The position numbers and the translations under genes were made by a program. The notes below the pieces were generated by a model. It saw only the letters and a program-made list of their open reading frames with translations. It was not told the DNA's origin and searched no databases. Shown here in pieces: positions 1 through 7,593 of a stretch of 64,000 bases of DNA. Within the stretch, counting starts at the first letter, position 1. Each line of letters starts with the position of its first letter. Source of the stretch: Magnetospirillum gryphiswaldense MSR-1 v2 (GTDB lineage: Bacteria; Pseudomonadota; Alphaproteobacteria; Rhodospirillales; Magnetospirillaceae); assembly GCF_000513295.1 (NCBI RefSeq), contig NC_023065.1, positions 4,217,001 to 4,281,000 on the forward strand, given 5' to 3'.

Positions 1-16
1 CACCAAGCGTCCTCGG

Positions 17-481
17 GTGGTGATGCAGCCGCCGAAGCCCAAGCCCGTGCCGCATACCCGGCTGGAAGTGACGATTGCCAACGATCTGGATGAATTGGCG
101 CGTCTGGCCGGTCTGGTCGATGAATTCGTCGAGCGCAACAGCATGCCGGAGCGAATTTCTTTCAATCTAAATCTGTGTTTGGACGAGTTGATCACCAATA
201 TCGTCTCTTATGGCTACGAGGACGGCCACCACCACGATATCCACGTTAAATTCGCGCTGGACAATGGTCGTCTGATCACCGAAATCATCGACGACGGCAA
301 AGAGTACAATCCCTTTACCGATGCCCCCGAACCCGATCTGGCCTTGGATGTGGACGACCGTCCCATCGGCGGATTGGGGGTATTCCTGGTCAAGGAATTC
401 ATGGATCGCACCGATTACCGCCGCGAGGGCGGCACAAATATCGTGACGCTGGAAAAGAACGTCACCGAACAGGAGAGTTAA
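17..481 (+). CDS. ATP-binding anti-sigma-factor-type kinase (RsbW-like HATPase)
   Basis: Small stand-alone GHKL ATPase of 154 residues. The N-box lies at about residues 56-66 (DELITNIVSYG), the G1-like DDG at 92-94, and a GGLGVFL glycine loop near 118-124. There is no dimerisation/phosphoacceptor domain, as is usual for RsbW/SpoIIAB-like switch kinases that phosphorylate a STAS antagonist. The STAS gene follows 4 nt after the stop, which supports a partner-switching module. GTG (17) is taken as start; ATG at 23 is equally possible. The target sigma factor or output protein is not visible and may lie to the left of the window. Confidence 0.85.
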   Translation: MVMQPPKPKPVPHTRLEVTIANDLDELARLAGLVDEFVERNSMPERISFNLNLCLDELITNIVSYGYEDGHHHDIHVKFALDNGRLITEIIDDGKEYNPFTDAPEPDLALDVDDRPIGGLGVFLVKEFMDRTDYRREGGTNIVTLEKNVTEQES

Positions 482-485
482 GGAA

Positions 486-812
486 ATGGAGATTCGGGAA
501 GACCAAGCTGATGGCGCGATAATTTTGGTTCCTGTCGCCCGTGTCGACAGTGCCACCGCCAAGGCTTTCGAGGTCCGGGTCCTCGCCGCCGTCAATTCCG
601 GCGCGGGCAAGATCGTCATCGACTTCGCCGAGCTTGACTATATCTCCAGCGCCGGCCTGCGTGTCGTCCTGGTGGGGGCCAAGATGACCCGTGTCCCGCG
701 TAAATTCGCCCTGTGCGGCATGAAGCCGCATATCCGCGAAATCTTCGATGTGTCCGGTTTTGCCCGCATCCTGACTATTCTGCCCGATCGCGCCGCTGCC
801 TTGTCGGCATAG
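486..812 (+). CDS. STAS-domain anti-sigma factor antagonist
   Basis: A 108-residue single STAS domain. The motif DYISSAGLR at residues 51-59 carries the serine that partner kinases phosphorylate in SpoIIAA/RsbV proteins. It follows the kinase gene by 4 nt and is very likely co-transcribed with it. The expected role is to bind the kinase when unphosphorylated and release its target. The substrate pair is inferred from adjacency. Confidence 0.88.
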   Translation: MEIREDQADGAIILVPVARVDSATAKAFEVRVLAAVNSGAGKIVIDFAELDYISSAGLRVVLVGAKMTRVPRKFALCGMKPHIREIFDVSGFARILTILPDRAAALSA

Positions 813-917
813 ATGCCATGACCGGGCTCGGCTAGAACCAAAGGATAGGCTCTGCTACACTCGAAAAGTTTACAATCGTATCCCTTCGGGATCGATCTGC
901 AACAACGGGAGGATGCC

Positions 918-1151
918 ATGGCCGATCCCTTCAAGGGCTTTACCGAATTCCAGGCCGCTTGGCTGAAAGCGTGGTCCCATTCGGCGCAGAACATGACCAC
1001 CATGCTGACCCACATGCTGGATATGCAGCAAAAATTTCTGAGCCACGCGGCCAAGTACCATCGCGATCATGTCGAAATCGCCACCGGTGCATCGCTGACC
1101 GACAAGTACGGGAAGCGCGCCCACGATATCGATCCCGAGCGGGACATTTAG
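918..1151 (+). CDS. small hypothetical protein, stop codon partly supplied by IS630
   Basis: A 77-residue helical protein rich in Met, His and Trp with no family I recognise; loosely phasin-like in size and amphipathic character (weak). A GGGAGG ribosome site lies just upstream. The stop codon is TAG, with TA at 1149-1150 and G at 1151; the G is the first base of the IS630 element. Joining TA to the sequence after the element (2215) would give TAA, so the ancestral protein ended at the same residue and the gene is intact despite the insertion. Confidence 0.6.
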   Translation: MADPFKGFTEFQAAWLKAWSHSAQNMTTMLTHMLDMQQKFLSHAAKYHRDHVEIATGASLTDKYGKRAHDIDPERDI

Positions 1152-1158
1152 AGCATTT

Positions 1159-1671
1159 TCACATCGAGCGTCCATATCCGTCGTGGGCGAAGAAATTGGC
1201 GCATTCCTCGGGCGGAAACAGGTCGATGAGTTTTCCGATCACGTCCCATAAGGTGTTGATGGTGCGGGCTTGCGCCTTTCGCAGCAGGCTCTTGAGCTTG
1301 GCGAAGGCGAGCTCGATGGGATTGAGGTCTGGGGAGTAGGGCGGCAGATACCGCAGGGTGGCCCCTCGGGCTTCGATGAGTTGCTTGACCCCTGCCACCT
1401 TGTGGGCGGGCAGATTGTCCATTACGACGATGTCGCCGGGCCGCAAGGTCGGAGCCAGGACCTGCTCGACATAGGCCAGGAAGATCGCGCCATTCATCGC
1501 CTTGTCGATGACGAAGGGGGCGGAGATTCCGTCATGCCGGAGCGCCCCGACGAAGGTGGTCATTTTCCAATGACCGTGCGGCACCGCAGCCAGCAGCCGC
1601 TGACCGCGCGGCGCCCGTCCGTAGCGCCGGGTCATGTTGGTCGATGCCCCGGTTTCATCAAGGAAGACCAA
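1159..1671 (-). CDS. IS630 transposase, C-terminal catalytic frame (ORF B)
   Basis: DDE catalytic domain of an IS630 transposase. FLDETG (first Asp), VMDNLPAHK (second Asp) and SPDLNPIE (Glu) are all present. The listed start is the first Met, but the frame is open upstream to the A7 tract at 1763-1769 and reads KKSAHAAEQ there, the expected continuation of the HTH frame. Translation is therefore probably by -1 shift from ORF A rather than from this Met. Length of the fused product (about 320 residues) is normal for the family. Confidence 0.82.
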   Translation of the reverse strand: MVFLDETGASTNMTRRYGRAPRGQRLLAAVPHGHWKMTTFVGALRHDGISAPFVIDKAMNGAIFLAYVEQVLAPTLRPGDIVVMDNLPAHKVAGVKQLIEARGATLRYLPPYSPDLNPIELAFAKLKSLLRKAQARTINTLWDVIGKLIDLFPPEECANFFAHDGYGRSM

Positions 1672-1724
1672 GCGGGTTGGGTCCAGCGCCGGCTGCTCGG
1701 CTCGCCAGGCGATGCGTCCTTCGG

Positions 1725-2120
1725 CTACGTCGGGACGTTCCTGCTCGGCAGCATGCGCACTCTTTTTTTCAGACTGAGGTCGAGCCGCTCAAGCGTGTTC
1801 CACAGGCCGCCGACGCTGATCGACACGCCCAATTCGGCCAGAACCCAGGCGCGCAACTCAGCCAGCGTGGCATCGGGCTCGACCTTGATCTGCGCCTGCA
1901 ACGCCTCAAGGTGAGCCGCCAGCTTCTGTCCTGGCCGCCCAGGCCGTGGCTTCACCGTCGTCTCGCCGGTGGCCCGGCGGCGGCCTTGGGCCTTGTAGAT
2001 GTACGAAACGCTCACCCGGAACAGCGGCGCCACCTCGTAGGCGCTCATGCCGCTGTCCACAGCCGCCAAAACTCTATCGCGCAAGTCCTGAGAATAGGAC
2101 TGCCCTGAGCGCCACGTCAT
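1725..2120 (-). CDS. IS630 transposase, N-terminal helix-turn-helix frame (ORF A)
   Basis: A 131-residue frame with the family's N-terminal HTH region ([17 protein letters not shown]) and linker. It ends 13 codons or so after LSLKKRV, where an A7G tract (minus strand; plus 1763-1769 is T7) lets the ribosome or polymerase slip by -1 into the DDE frame. Slippage or an indel in the homopolymer cannot be told apart from one sequence, but A-run frameshifting is known in IS630 elements. Confidence 0.8.
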   Translation of the reverse strand: MTWRSGQSYSQDLRDRVLAAVDSGMSAYEVAPLFRVSVSYIYKAQGRRRATGETTVKPRPGRPGQKLAAHLEALQAQIKVEPDATLAELRAWVLAELGVSISVGGLWNTLERLDLSLKKRVRMLPSRNVPT

Positions 2121-2212
2121 CGCATCATCCTCGGGAGCGTTGTTACCGAAGATGTTGAATCACAAAATGACCTCAGGGGGAATCCTCTACCGATTCCGGC
2201 GTGAAACCGCTC

Positions 2213-2412
2213 TAATTGTTTGATATTTCTATCTAATTTTGTTGCGGGGGCGCGCCACCATTTGCCGCGAACCCTATTTCTCCGCACAGCGTAAGCTGGC
2301 GGTAGAGGTGCGCAACCCGTTGGTATCTGACCGCTGTACCCCCGGCAACCGCCACTCGGCTGGAGCGTCCGCTATGGCCCAGTTGTGCCATGAAGGGCCG
2401 CCGCTTAATCCT
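2213..2412. other. 200-bp gap between IS630 and the histidine kinase gene
   Basis: Holds the displaced downstream flank of the small gene at 918 (AT-rich start near 2215-2240) and then ordinary high-GC sequence. The open frames here are antisense to the kinase gene. I see no gene, RNA or convincing terminator. Confidence 0.5.
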
Positions 2413-4212
2413 TCAATGACCCTTCTGGGCATCGATTTTGGGAAAGGCCATCAAGAACGTGCAGCCTTCACCGACGATGGACATAACCCAAATGCGGCCA
2501 AGGTGATGCTCTACGATCCTCTTGCAGATCGCCAGCCCGATGCCGGTGCCTTCGTATTCCTTGCGGGTTACAAGCCGCTTGAAGATGCCGAAGACCTGCT
2601 CGAAATATTCTGGCGCGATTCCGATGCCGTTATCCTTCACCCAAACGCACCATTCCGTTCCGTCGTCGCGCCAGCCGACCGAGATAATGGGAGCGCGGTC
2701 TGGGGAGCGATACTTGACGGCATTGGCGAACAGATTCTGGAACAGCCGGATCAACTCGGTGCGGTCACCCAAGATGGAGGGCAAGTCTTCCGCCACGGAA
2801 ACCACCGCCCCGGCCTCCTGACAGAGGATCTGCAGATTCCGGAGGCTTTCGGCAATAGGCTCGCCGAGTGCCAAGGGCTGGAGCGGCATTTCACTCCGTG
2901 CAATACGGGCATACTCGAGAAGACCGAGAATAAGCGCGTCCATCCGCTTTGCCCCATCCACGGCAAATCCGATGAATTCCTTCATGTCGGCATCAAGATC
3001 CGGTCCAAGCTTCCTCGACACCAGGGCAAGGTACATGGTCACCATCCGAAGCGGCTCGCGCAGATCGTGGGATGCCACATAGGCGAATTGCTCAAGATCC
3101 GTATTGGACTGGGCAAGGCTTTGCGCCTGAACAGCAAGATCTCGCTGCGCGGATTCGGTGTTCTGTACCGCGATCCGAAGGTCCTTCGTCATTGATTCGG
3201 CAAGTTGAATGGCCCGGGCCCTGCCGGTGGCCATCAACCAAACCAGCAAGGACAGCAAAAGGCTAAGCCCCACGCCGCCCCCCGCGATCAGGGATTCTGC
3301 CTTGCGGCCGAAACCGGCTTCAAAAGACCTCAGAGATCGCGCCGACAGCGTCCAGCTATGACCGGTGACAACGAGGTATTCATTGGCGGTGGCGGCCGAC
3401 AGACTTACTTCTCCGGAATTGGGGGACTTGTACAAGACGCCCTCGGCCGACAAATCGACACCGTCAAAAATGGTGAAGGCAACCCCCGGCGGAAGCTCGC
3501 CATACAGGCTGGCCATGACGTCTTTGATCCGGAATGAGGCAAAGACCCATCCCGTCAATGCATTCCGGCGTTCGGCGACCGACTCATGGGATTGTCCCCG
3601 GACGAAGATCGGGATGTACATGATAAATCCGGGCTGAGATTCCTGTCCGGCATCCACCGCGAGCTTGAGTTTTCCCGACATTACGACCATGCCGGAGTCG
3701 CGAGCCTTTTCCATGGCCGCTCGCCGCACCGGATCAGACCATGCGTCAAATCCGGCAGGGGCACGGTTAAGGCCGATATTCGGCTCGCGCTGGACGATGG
3801 GGCCATAGACGTCCCGTTGGCCCTCGGGAAATATGGCATAGTCTGCCATTCCCAATTGGCGCATGGCGCGTTGATGCGCGTCCTTGCGGTCCGCCGGAAT
3901 CAATTCGACGACGCCAATTGCCTGAACGGCGGAAAAATTTGCATCCGACTGGAGGGATGCAACATAGCCGGCCAGCATGTCCCGCTGGGAGATGTCGGCC
4001 GTGGCATACATTCCCTGCACGCCTCGCAGCATCAGTTCGTAGGTGGCAATGCGCTGCTCGATCCTGCTGGCGACATCGCGCAGGGAAAAATCGACCTGTG
4101 TCCGCAATTGCTGGCGGACCGCTTGGCGTTCGTGACCCCAAACGACCCATGTCACGCCGAGTGCCGCGAACAAGACCAGCCAGGGAAGGAATTTGAGGCG
4201 TAATGTGCTCAA
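2413..4212 (-). CDS. CHASE-domain sensor histidine kinase
   Basis: Membrane sensor kinase of 599 residues. TM1 is at about 9-25, a periplasmic CHASE-type region at about 60-280, TM2 near 308-328, a coiled linker, a HisKA box ASHDLREPLR with phospho-acceptor His382, N-box Asn497, G1 DNGIGI at 527-532 and G2 GTGIGLA at 555-561. No receiver domain is attached and no response regulator is adjacent. The start is a TTG overlapping the stop of the upstream binding-protein gene (TTGA at 4209-4212), indicating translational coupling; the pair probably senses a ligand delivered by that protein. Confidence 0.88.
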   Translation of the reverse strand: MSTLRLKFLPWLVLFAALGVTWVVWGHERQAVRQQLRTQVDFSLRDVASRIEQRIATYELMLRGVQGMYATADISQRDMLAGYVASLQSDANFSAVQAIGVVELIPADRKDAHQRAMRQLGMADYAIFPEGQRDVYGPIVQREPNIGLNRAPAGFDAWSDPVRRAAMEKARDSGMVVMSGKLKLAVDAGQESQPGFIMYIPIFVRGQSHESVAERRNALTGWVFASFRIKDVMASLYGELPPGVAFTIFDGVDLSAEGVLYKSPNSGEVSLSAATANEYLVVTGHSWTLSARSLRSFEAGFGRKAESLIAGGGVGLSLLLSLLVWLMATGRARAIQLAESMTKDLRIAVQNTESAQRDLAVQAQSLAQSNTDLEQFAYVASHDLREPLRMVTMYLALVSRKLGPDLDADMKEFIGFAVDGAKRMDALILGLLEYARIARSEMPLQPLALGEPIAESLRNLQILCQEAGAVVSVAEDLPSILGDRTELIRLFQNLFANAVKYRSPDRAPIISVGWRDDGTEWCVWVKDNGIGIAPEYFEQVFGIFKRLVTRKEYEGTGIGLAICKRIVEHHLGRIWVMSIVGEGCTFLMAFPKIDAQKGH

Positions 4213-5015
4213 GGCTGATCTTCGAATGTGGTCATGGCGGCGGCTAATTCCGGCGGGAAGTATTTCTCGAAGATCCGGCGCACGGTCCCGTCGTGGTGCA
4301 TGTCTTTCACCAGCTTACGCCACTTTTCCTGTTCATGGGCGGGCAGCGCCTTTTTCGACATGATCAGGCCGTGAAGCACCGGGGGATCATTGAACTCGAT
4401 GATGTCCGAGATGCCGCGGATCTGCTTCTCGTCCAGCGCGGGGTAATCGAAGGGTTCTATGATCATCGCCTGGATTTGGTTGCCGATCAGGACCTGATAG
4501 AGCGGCCCAAGTCCGCCGGATTGACTGACGCGGCCCGCCTGTTGCAGCGTATCGACAAGCCGGTTGGCGGATTCGCTGTAGCGAAAGCTGCGTATCACTC
4601 CAAGCCGAAGGCGGTCATTGCGCTCGAAATCCGCAAGGTCACGAACGGCGGCATCCTTGCGGACCAAGAGATAATATTTGTTGCTGATGTACCACGCGAA
4701 GGAGGCGAATTTGTCTCGCTCGACGGTAGTGATGCCCGAAAGGCTGAAATCCAGGGCTCCGGACTCGATCAACTGCCAAATTCTGGCGCGCGGCATCAAA
4801 TTGACGATGACCCGGCATCCACTGCGCCGAATGAGTTCCTCGGCGACGTCCTTGTCGATGCCGGTGTCGGTGTCCGCCGAATAGAGAAGGCCATGATCAT
4901 GCAGGGCAAGCGTGAATGGCCTTGAGCAGTCAGGGGCGGCGGCCGCGCTCTGGCCGAGGCCGAAGCACAAAAACATGCTGACCACCAAGATGGCGAAGCC
5001 TCTGACCATTCCCAT
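4209..5015 (-). CDS. extracellular solute-binding protein, family 3 (sensor-associated)
   Basis: Periplasmic amino-acid-type binding protein (SBP_bac_3), about 268 residues, with a signal peptide (hydrophobic FAILVVSMFLCFGLG then SAAAA). The longer frame to 5039 begins at a TTG; ATG at 5015 is preferred because a GAAGGG ribosome site precedes it. No ABC permease is linked. The gene overlaps the CHASE kinase by 4 nt, so a role as ligand-presenting partner of the kinase is more likely than transport. The ligand is unknown. Confidence 0.8.
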   Translation of the reverse strand: MGMVRGFAILVVSMFLCFGLGQSAAAAPDCSRPFTLALHDHGLLYSADTDTGIDKDVAEELIRRSGCRVIVNLMPRARIWQLIESGALDFSLSGITTVERDKFASFAWYISNKYYLLVRKDAAVRDLADFERNDRLRLGVIRSFRYSESANRLVDTLQQAGRVSQSGGLGPLYQVLIGNQIQAMIIEPFDYPALDEKQIRGISDIIEFNDPPVLHGLIMSKKALPAHEQEKWRKLVKDMHHDGTVRRIFEKYFPPELAAAMTTFEDQP

Positions 5016-5065
5016 CCGCCCTTCGATTCTAGTCGCCAATCCAAAGCCTGGGGATCAAAGCCCTC

Positions 5066-5716
5066 GTGGAAAGACTACCGCCGAAAGAGCGGTCTGACCA
5101 TACCTTCGTCAAGGATGCATATGAACGCTTTCTGCGCGCAATGTCCCCTTCGGGTCATGTAGGGCCGATGGACGAAAAGACCACGGCGCCGATTTCACCG
5201 TTGGCCCTGGAGGCGGTCCAACGCATCGACGCGCTGTTCGAGATCGAGCGGACGATCAACGGCCAGACCGCCGAGCAGCGCCGTGCCGTCCGCCAGGAGC
5301 TCAGCGCCCCCTTGGTTGCAGATCTGGAAGGCTGGCTGCGCGGACAGCGCGCCAATCTCTCGCGCGGCAACGATCTCGCCAAGGCCATGGACTACATGCT
5401 CAAGCGCTGGCACGCATTCACCCGCTTCCTCGACGACGGTCGCGTCTGCCTGCCCAACAATGCCGCCGAACGCGCCCTGCGCGGCTTCGCCTTGGGCCGG
5501 AAATCCTGGTTGTTCGCCGGTTCGGATCGCGGTGGCCAGCGTGCCGCCGCCATCTACAGCCTGATCGTCACCGCCAAGATGAACGACATCGATCCGCAAG
5601 CCTGGCTGGCCGACGTCCTGGCCCGCATCGCCGCGCATCCCGCCAACCGGATCGATGAACTCCTGCCTTGGAACTGGCGTCCGCTGCCGCGCGTCGCCGA
5701 CAGTCAGGCAGCCTGA
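5066..5716 (+). pseudogene. IS66-family transposase (TnpC) C-terminal fragment
   Basis: Only the last ~190 residues of an IS66 TnpC remain. Recognisable motifs are [29 protein letters not shown] and the terminal [11 protein letters not shown]. Homology to the family fades before about 5190; the first ~40 codons look unrelated. Full TnpC is about 500 residues, and TnpA/TnpB are absent, so this is a 5'-deleted remnant. The retained right end reaches into the unknown gene at 5742. Confidence 0.82.
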
Positions 5717-5751
5717 TCAAAGCAGCACTCACCTGCGGTTCTCACCGGATG
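5190..5751 (+). mobile_element. IS66-family remnant, right end only
   Basis: Comprises the tnpC 3' part plus about 35 bp of right-end sequence (CTGCGGTTCTCACCGGATGC, ending about 5751). The left end has been deleted next to the binding-protein gene, so no inverted repeat pair or target duplication can be tested. The exact right boundary is inferred from where the neighbouring reading frame picks up. Confidence 0.6.
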
Positions 5752-6263
5752 CACACCCGGCGAACGTCAAAAAACACGTTTATGATTTGGCTAGCTTTTC
5801 TTACATACTCAATCAATTCCGTCGGGTCGCGAATGGCATCGAATGTGACCTCACAATCATATCTTTTGACGGCATGGGATTCTGCCAGCAGTTTCGCCAA
5901 AGCTTGCGCCGACCAATCAACGTCCGAAGCAAAATTAGAATTTCTCTCAATTGCGCAAATCTGCAGTTTCAAATCAAATAGCACGTGTATAAACGGATGG
6001 TCAGGGTGTGCGACTTTGTAAAAATTATCCCCGTCAAAGTCAACTGTATTGACTTTCCGAGTCCTTGCAAATTTGAATAGAACGGCATTTTCACCGATCG
6101 TTTGTCTGCCGACCAAGAAATATTTCCTGGTCTTAAGTGTTCTCTCCAGCCGCGCCTCTTCCAGAACCCGACGCAACATCGTTTCGCCACCTGGGTAATC
6201 ATCCGGAATCAAGGGCATTTGGATTCGGAATATCTGTGCGCGATACAGGCGGAAATAGGTCAT
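5742..6263 (-). pseudogene. unknown island protein, 3' end cut by IS66 remnant
   Basis: AT-rich frame of 173 residues from ATG 6263 (an upstream in-frame start at 6326 is possible). No family recognised. It has basic N-terminal and mixed alpha/beta character (RKYFLVGRQTIGENAVLFKF; DDYPGGETMLRRVLEEAR). The last residues, RRVCIR, are encoded by the IS66 end, so the native C-terminus is lost. It lies downstream of, and in the same direction as, the retron reverse transcriptase, so it may be a former accessory gene of the same defence locus (inference from position only). Confidence 0.5.
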
Positions 6264-6623
6264 CTTGCAGGCTCTTTGGCGATCGATCTCATCTCTAAGG
6301 GTATACTGATGCGCGGCCTGCTGCAATCATGAGGGGTGTGCTGTTTGGCAGGGCTGGGTATACCGGAAGCCGCCGCAGCATTGTCGCTGCGTTGCGCTGG
6401 CATAGATGGACCGCCGCACGTACAGTCCTGCGTTTCCGCCGTATAAGGTCTGCCAAGCTCGCGTTGAGCCGTAGGCGCCGAAAGGACCGGGTAGATACTG
6501 CCAACCACTACAGCCCCACAATCCGCATCGAAGTCGCTGGGGCGGCCGCCCCGGTGCCGCTGGGGTGGCGGGGCGACGGGCAGTGGAATGGGTGTTCGAT
6601 AGGGCTTGATAAAGAGGCTGGCG
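6264..6623. other. 360-bp gap between the truncated gene and the retron RT
   Basis: From 6327 to about 6600 the sequence is high-GC, unlike the AT-rich genes on either side. Short frames exist on both strands but none shows a family motif or a convincing ribosome site. It may be a scar of an earlier insertion. Nothing else is seen. Confidence 0.4.
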
Positions 6624-7550
6624 CTAAATCGCAAATGGCTCATGTACCTTCATTAGCGGTACATTTTTGATTATCTCACGATAGTGCTTATACGTCGCAT
6701 CGCTTCCATAGACCGCCTTGTGCCACTCAGCCATGCCACGAAGTTTGGAAAGATTGGCCTCCGCCCACGTGGGGCTGGTCGAAGCTTTGTGAAATGCGGC
6801 GCGATGCTCTCGCCTCATTGCCCTAGGCAACCTCAGCACGCGGCCATGAGTGGAAAGGCCAAGCGTAATTCTTGGATTGCCAGCAGCATAATATCGCGTC
6901 TTGTCTTCGTTCAGCGAAAAACCGTGATCATTGACAGTCCGCCTTAGGCGAGTGAGAAGTTTATCGCTGTTAAAGTTGATTCTGTGATAAAGATAAATGT
7001 CATCGCAGTATCTCAAGTAATTTAGTTTCCAGCTAATGGCTAGCGCGTTGATATTTTTGTCTAGGCTTCTGCAGACTAAATTGCTGATTGCAGGGCTTGT
7101 TGGGGCGCCCTGACACAGAGTGCCTTTGTAAGTCGTTAGCTTCGTTAAAATGAAAGCCTTCTTGTTGCTGAAGCCGAGGGCGCGGAACAGTCCAAAGACC
7201 CGGCGCGCGCTAATTGCAGGAAAAAAGTTCTTTAGATCGACTTTAAGAACAGCCTTTTCCCCCAGAAGCTTTTTAGCCGCTGAGATTACAGACTTCCCCT
7301 TTATGTATGAGTGAGCGAATTCGCTGGGTTCGTGCGAGCTCAAAATTTTTCTGAGAATTGCGCGCTGGACCCCCTTTAATTCTGTCCTGGGTACGGATAT
7401 TTTCCGAAATTCCCCTGGAGTTCTCTTTGGGATCTCAATGTCAAAATACAATTCGTCAGCGCATTTCACTAAATAAAAGACGTGCTGCGGCGCAAAGCCT
7501 AGTTCGCTGCTTAGTTCTCTCAGTTCTAGGCTAAGTGCCGCAGTCGTCAT
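6624..7550 (-). CDS. retron-type reverse transcriptase (Ec86/Eco1-like, type II-A)
   Basis: A 308-residue group II-like RT. KVDLKNFF (catalytic Asp105), QGAPTSPAISNLV at 147-159, YCDD at 181-184 (Asp183/184) and LNEDKTR at 213-219 follow the retron RT order, and the length is typical for retrons. The open frame runs to 7688, but those extra codons are IS5 end sequence plus msd RNA; ATG 7550 is chosen because the predicted a2 repeat TAAGGGT ends immediately before it. The usual YADD Ala is Cys. The msr-msd RNA upstream is split by an IS, so msDNA synthesis is probably abolished though the enzyme frame is intact. Confidence 0.85.
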   Translation of the reverse strand: MTTAALSLELRELSSELGFAPQHVFYLVKCADELYFDIEIPKRTPGEFRKISVPRTELKGVQRAILRKILSSHEPSEFAHSYIKGKSVISAAKKLLGEKAVLKVDLKNFFPAISARRVFGLFRALGFSNKKAFILTKLTTYKGTLCQGAPTSPAISNLVCRSLDKNINALAISWKLNYLRYCDDIYLYHRINFNSDKLLTRLRRTVNDHGFSLNEDKTRYYAAGNPRITLGLSTHGRVLRLPRAMRREHRAAFHKASTSPTWAEANLSKLRGMAEWHKAVYGSDATYKHYREIIKNVPLMKVHEPFAI

Positions 7551-7593
7551 ACCCTTACCTTGATTCTTATTCAAAATTCGCAATGCAGGTGTT
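7551..7593 (-). ncRNA. msd: retron msd 3' half and a2 repeat (separated by IS5)
   Basis: Reading the minus strand from the IS: the 3' arm of the msd stem (plus 7573-7590), a short AT-rich stretch, and the a2 repeat TAAGGGT (plus 7551-7557), complementary to a1 in the other half. The 18-nt arm pairs at 16 of 18 positions with the 5' arm at 8899-8916. It abuts the RT start codon. Confidence 0.7.

Larger units (their letters stand above)
1151..2212 (-). mobile_element. IS630-family insertion sequence, complete, flanked by TA
   Basis: The element is 1062 bp. The left end (1151) reads GAGCATTTTCAC and the right end, reverse-complemented (2212), reads GAGCGGTTTCAC, forming imperfect terminal inverted repeats. 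Both ends are flanked by TA (1149-1150 and 2213-2214), the target duplicated by IS630/Tc1-type elements. The transposase is encoded on the minus strand in two overlapping frames. Both ends and both frames are preserved, so it could be active. Confidence 0.88.

Noticed and set aside
2239-3195. Plus-strand frame of 318 residues opposite the histidine kinase
   Set aside because: Antisense to well-defined kinase motifs; no independent support.
6260-6670. Short frames on both strands between the RT and the truncated gene
   Set aside because: No family motif, no ribosome site, and compositions typical of chance frames in GC-rich DNA.
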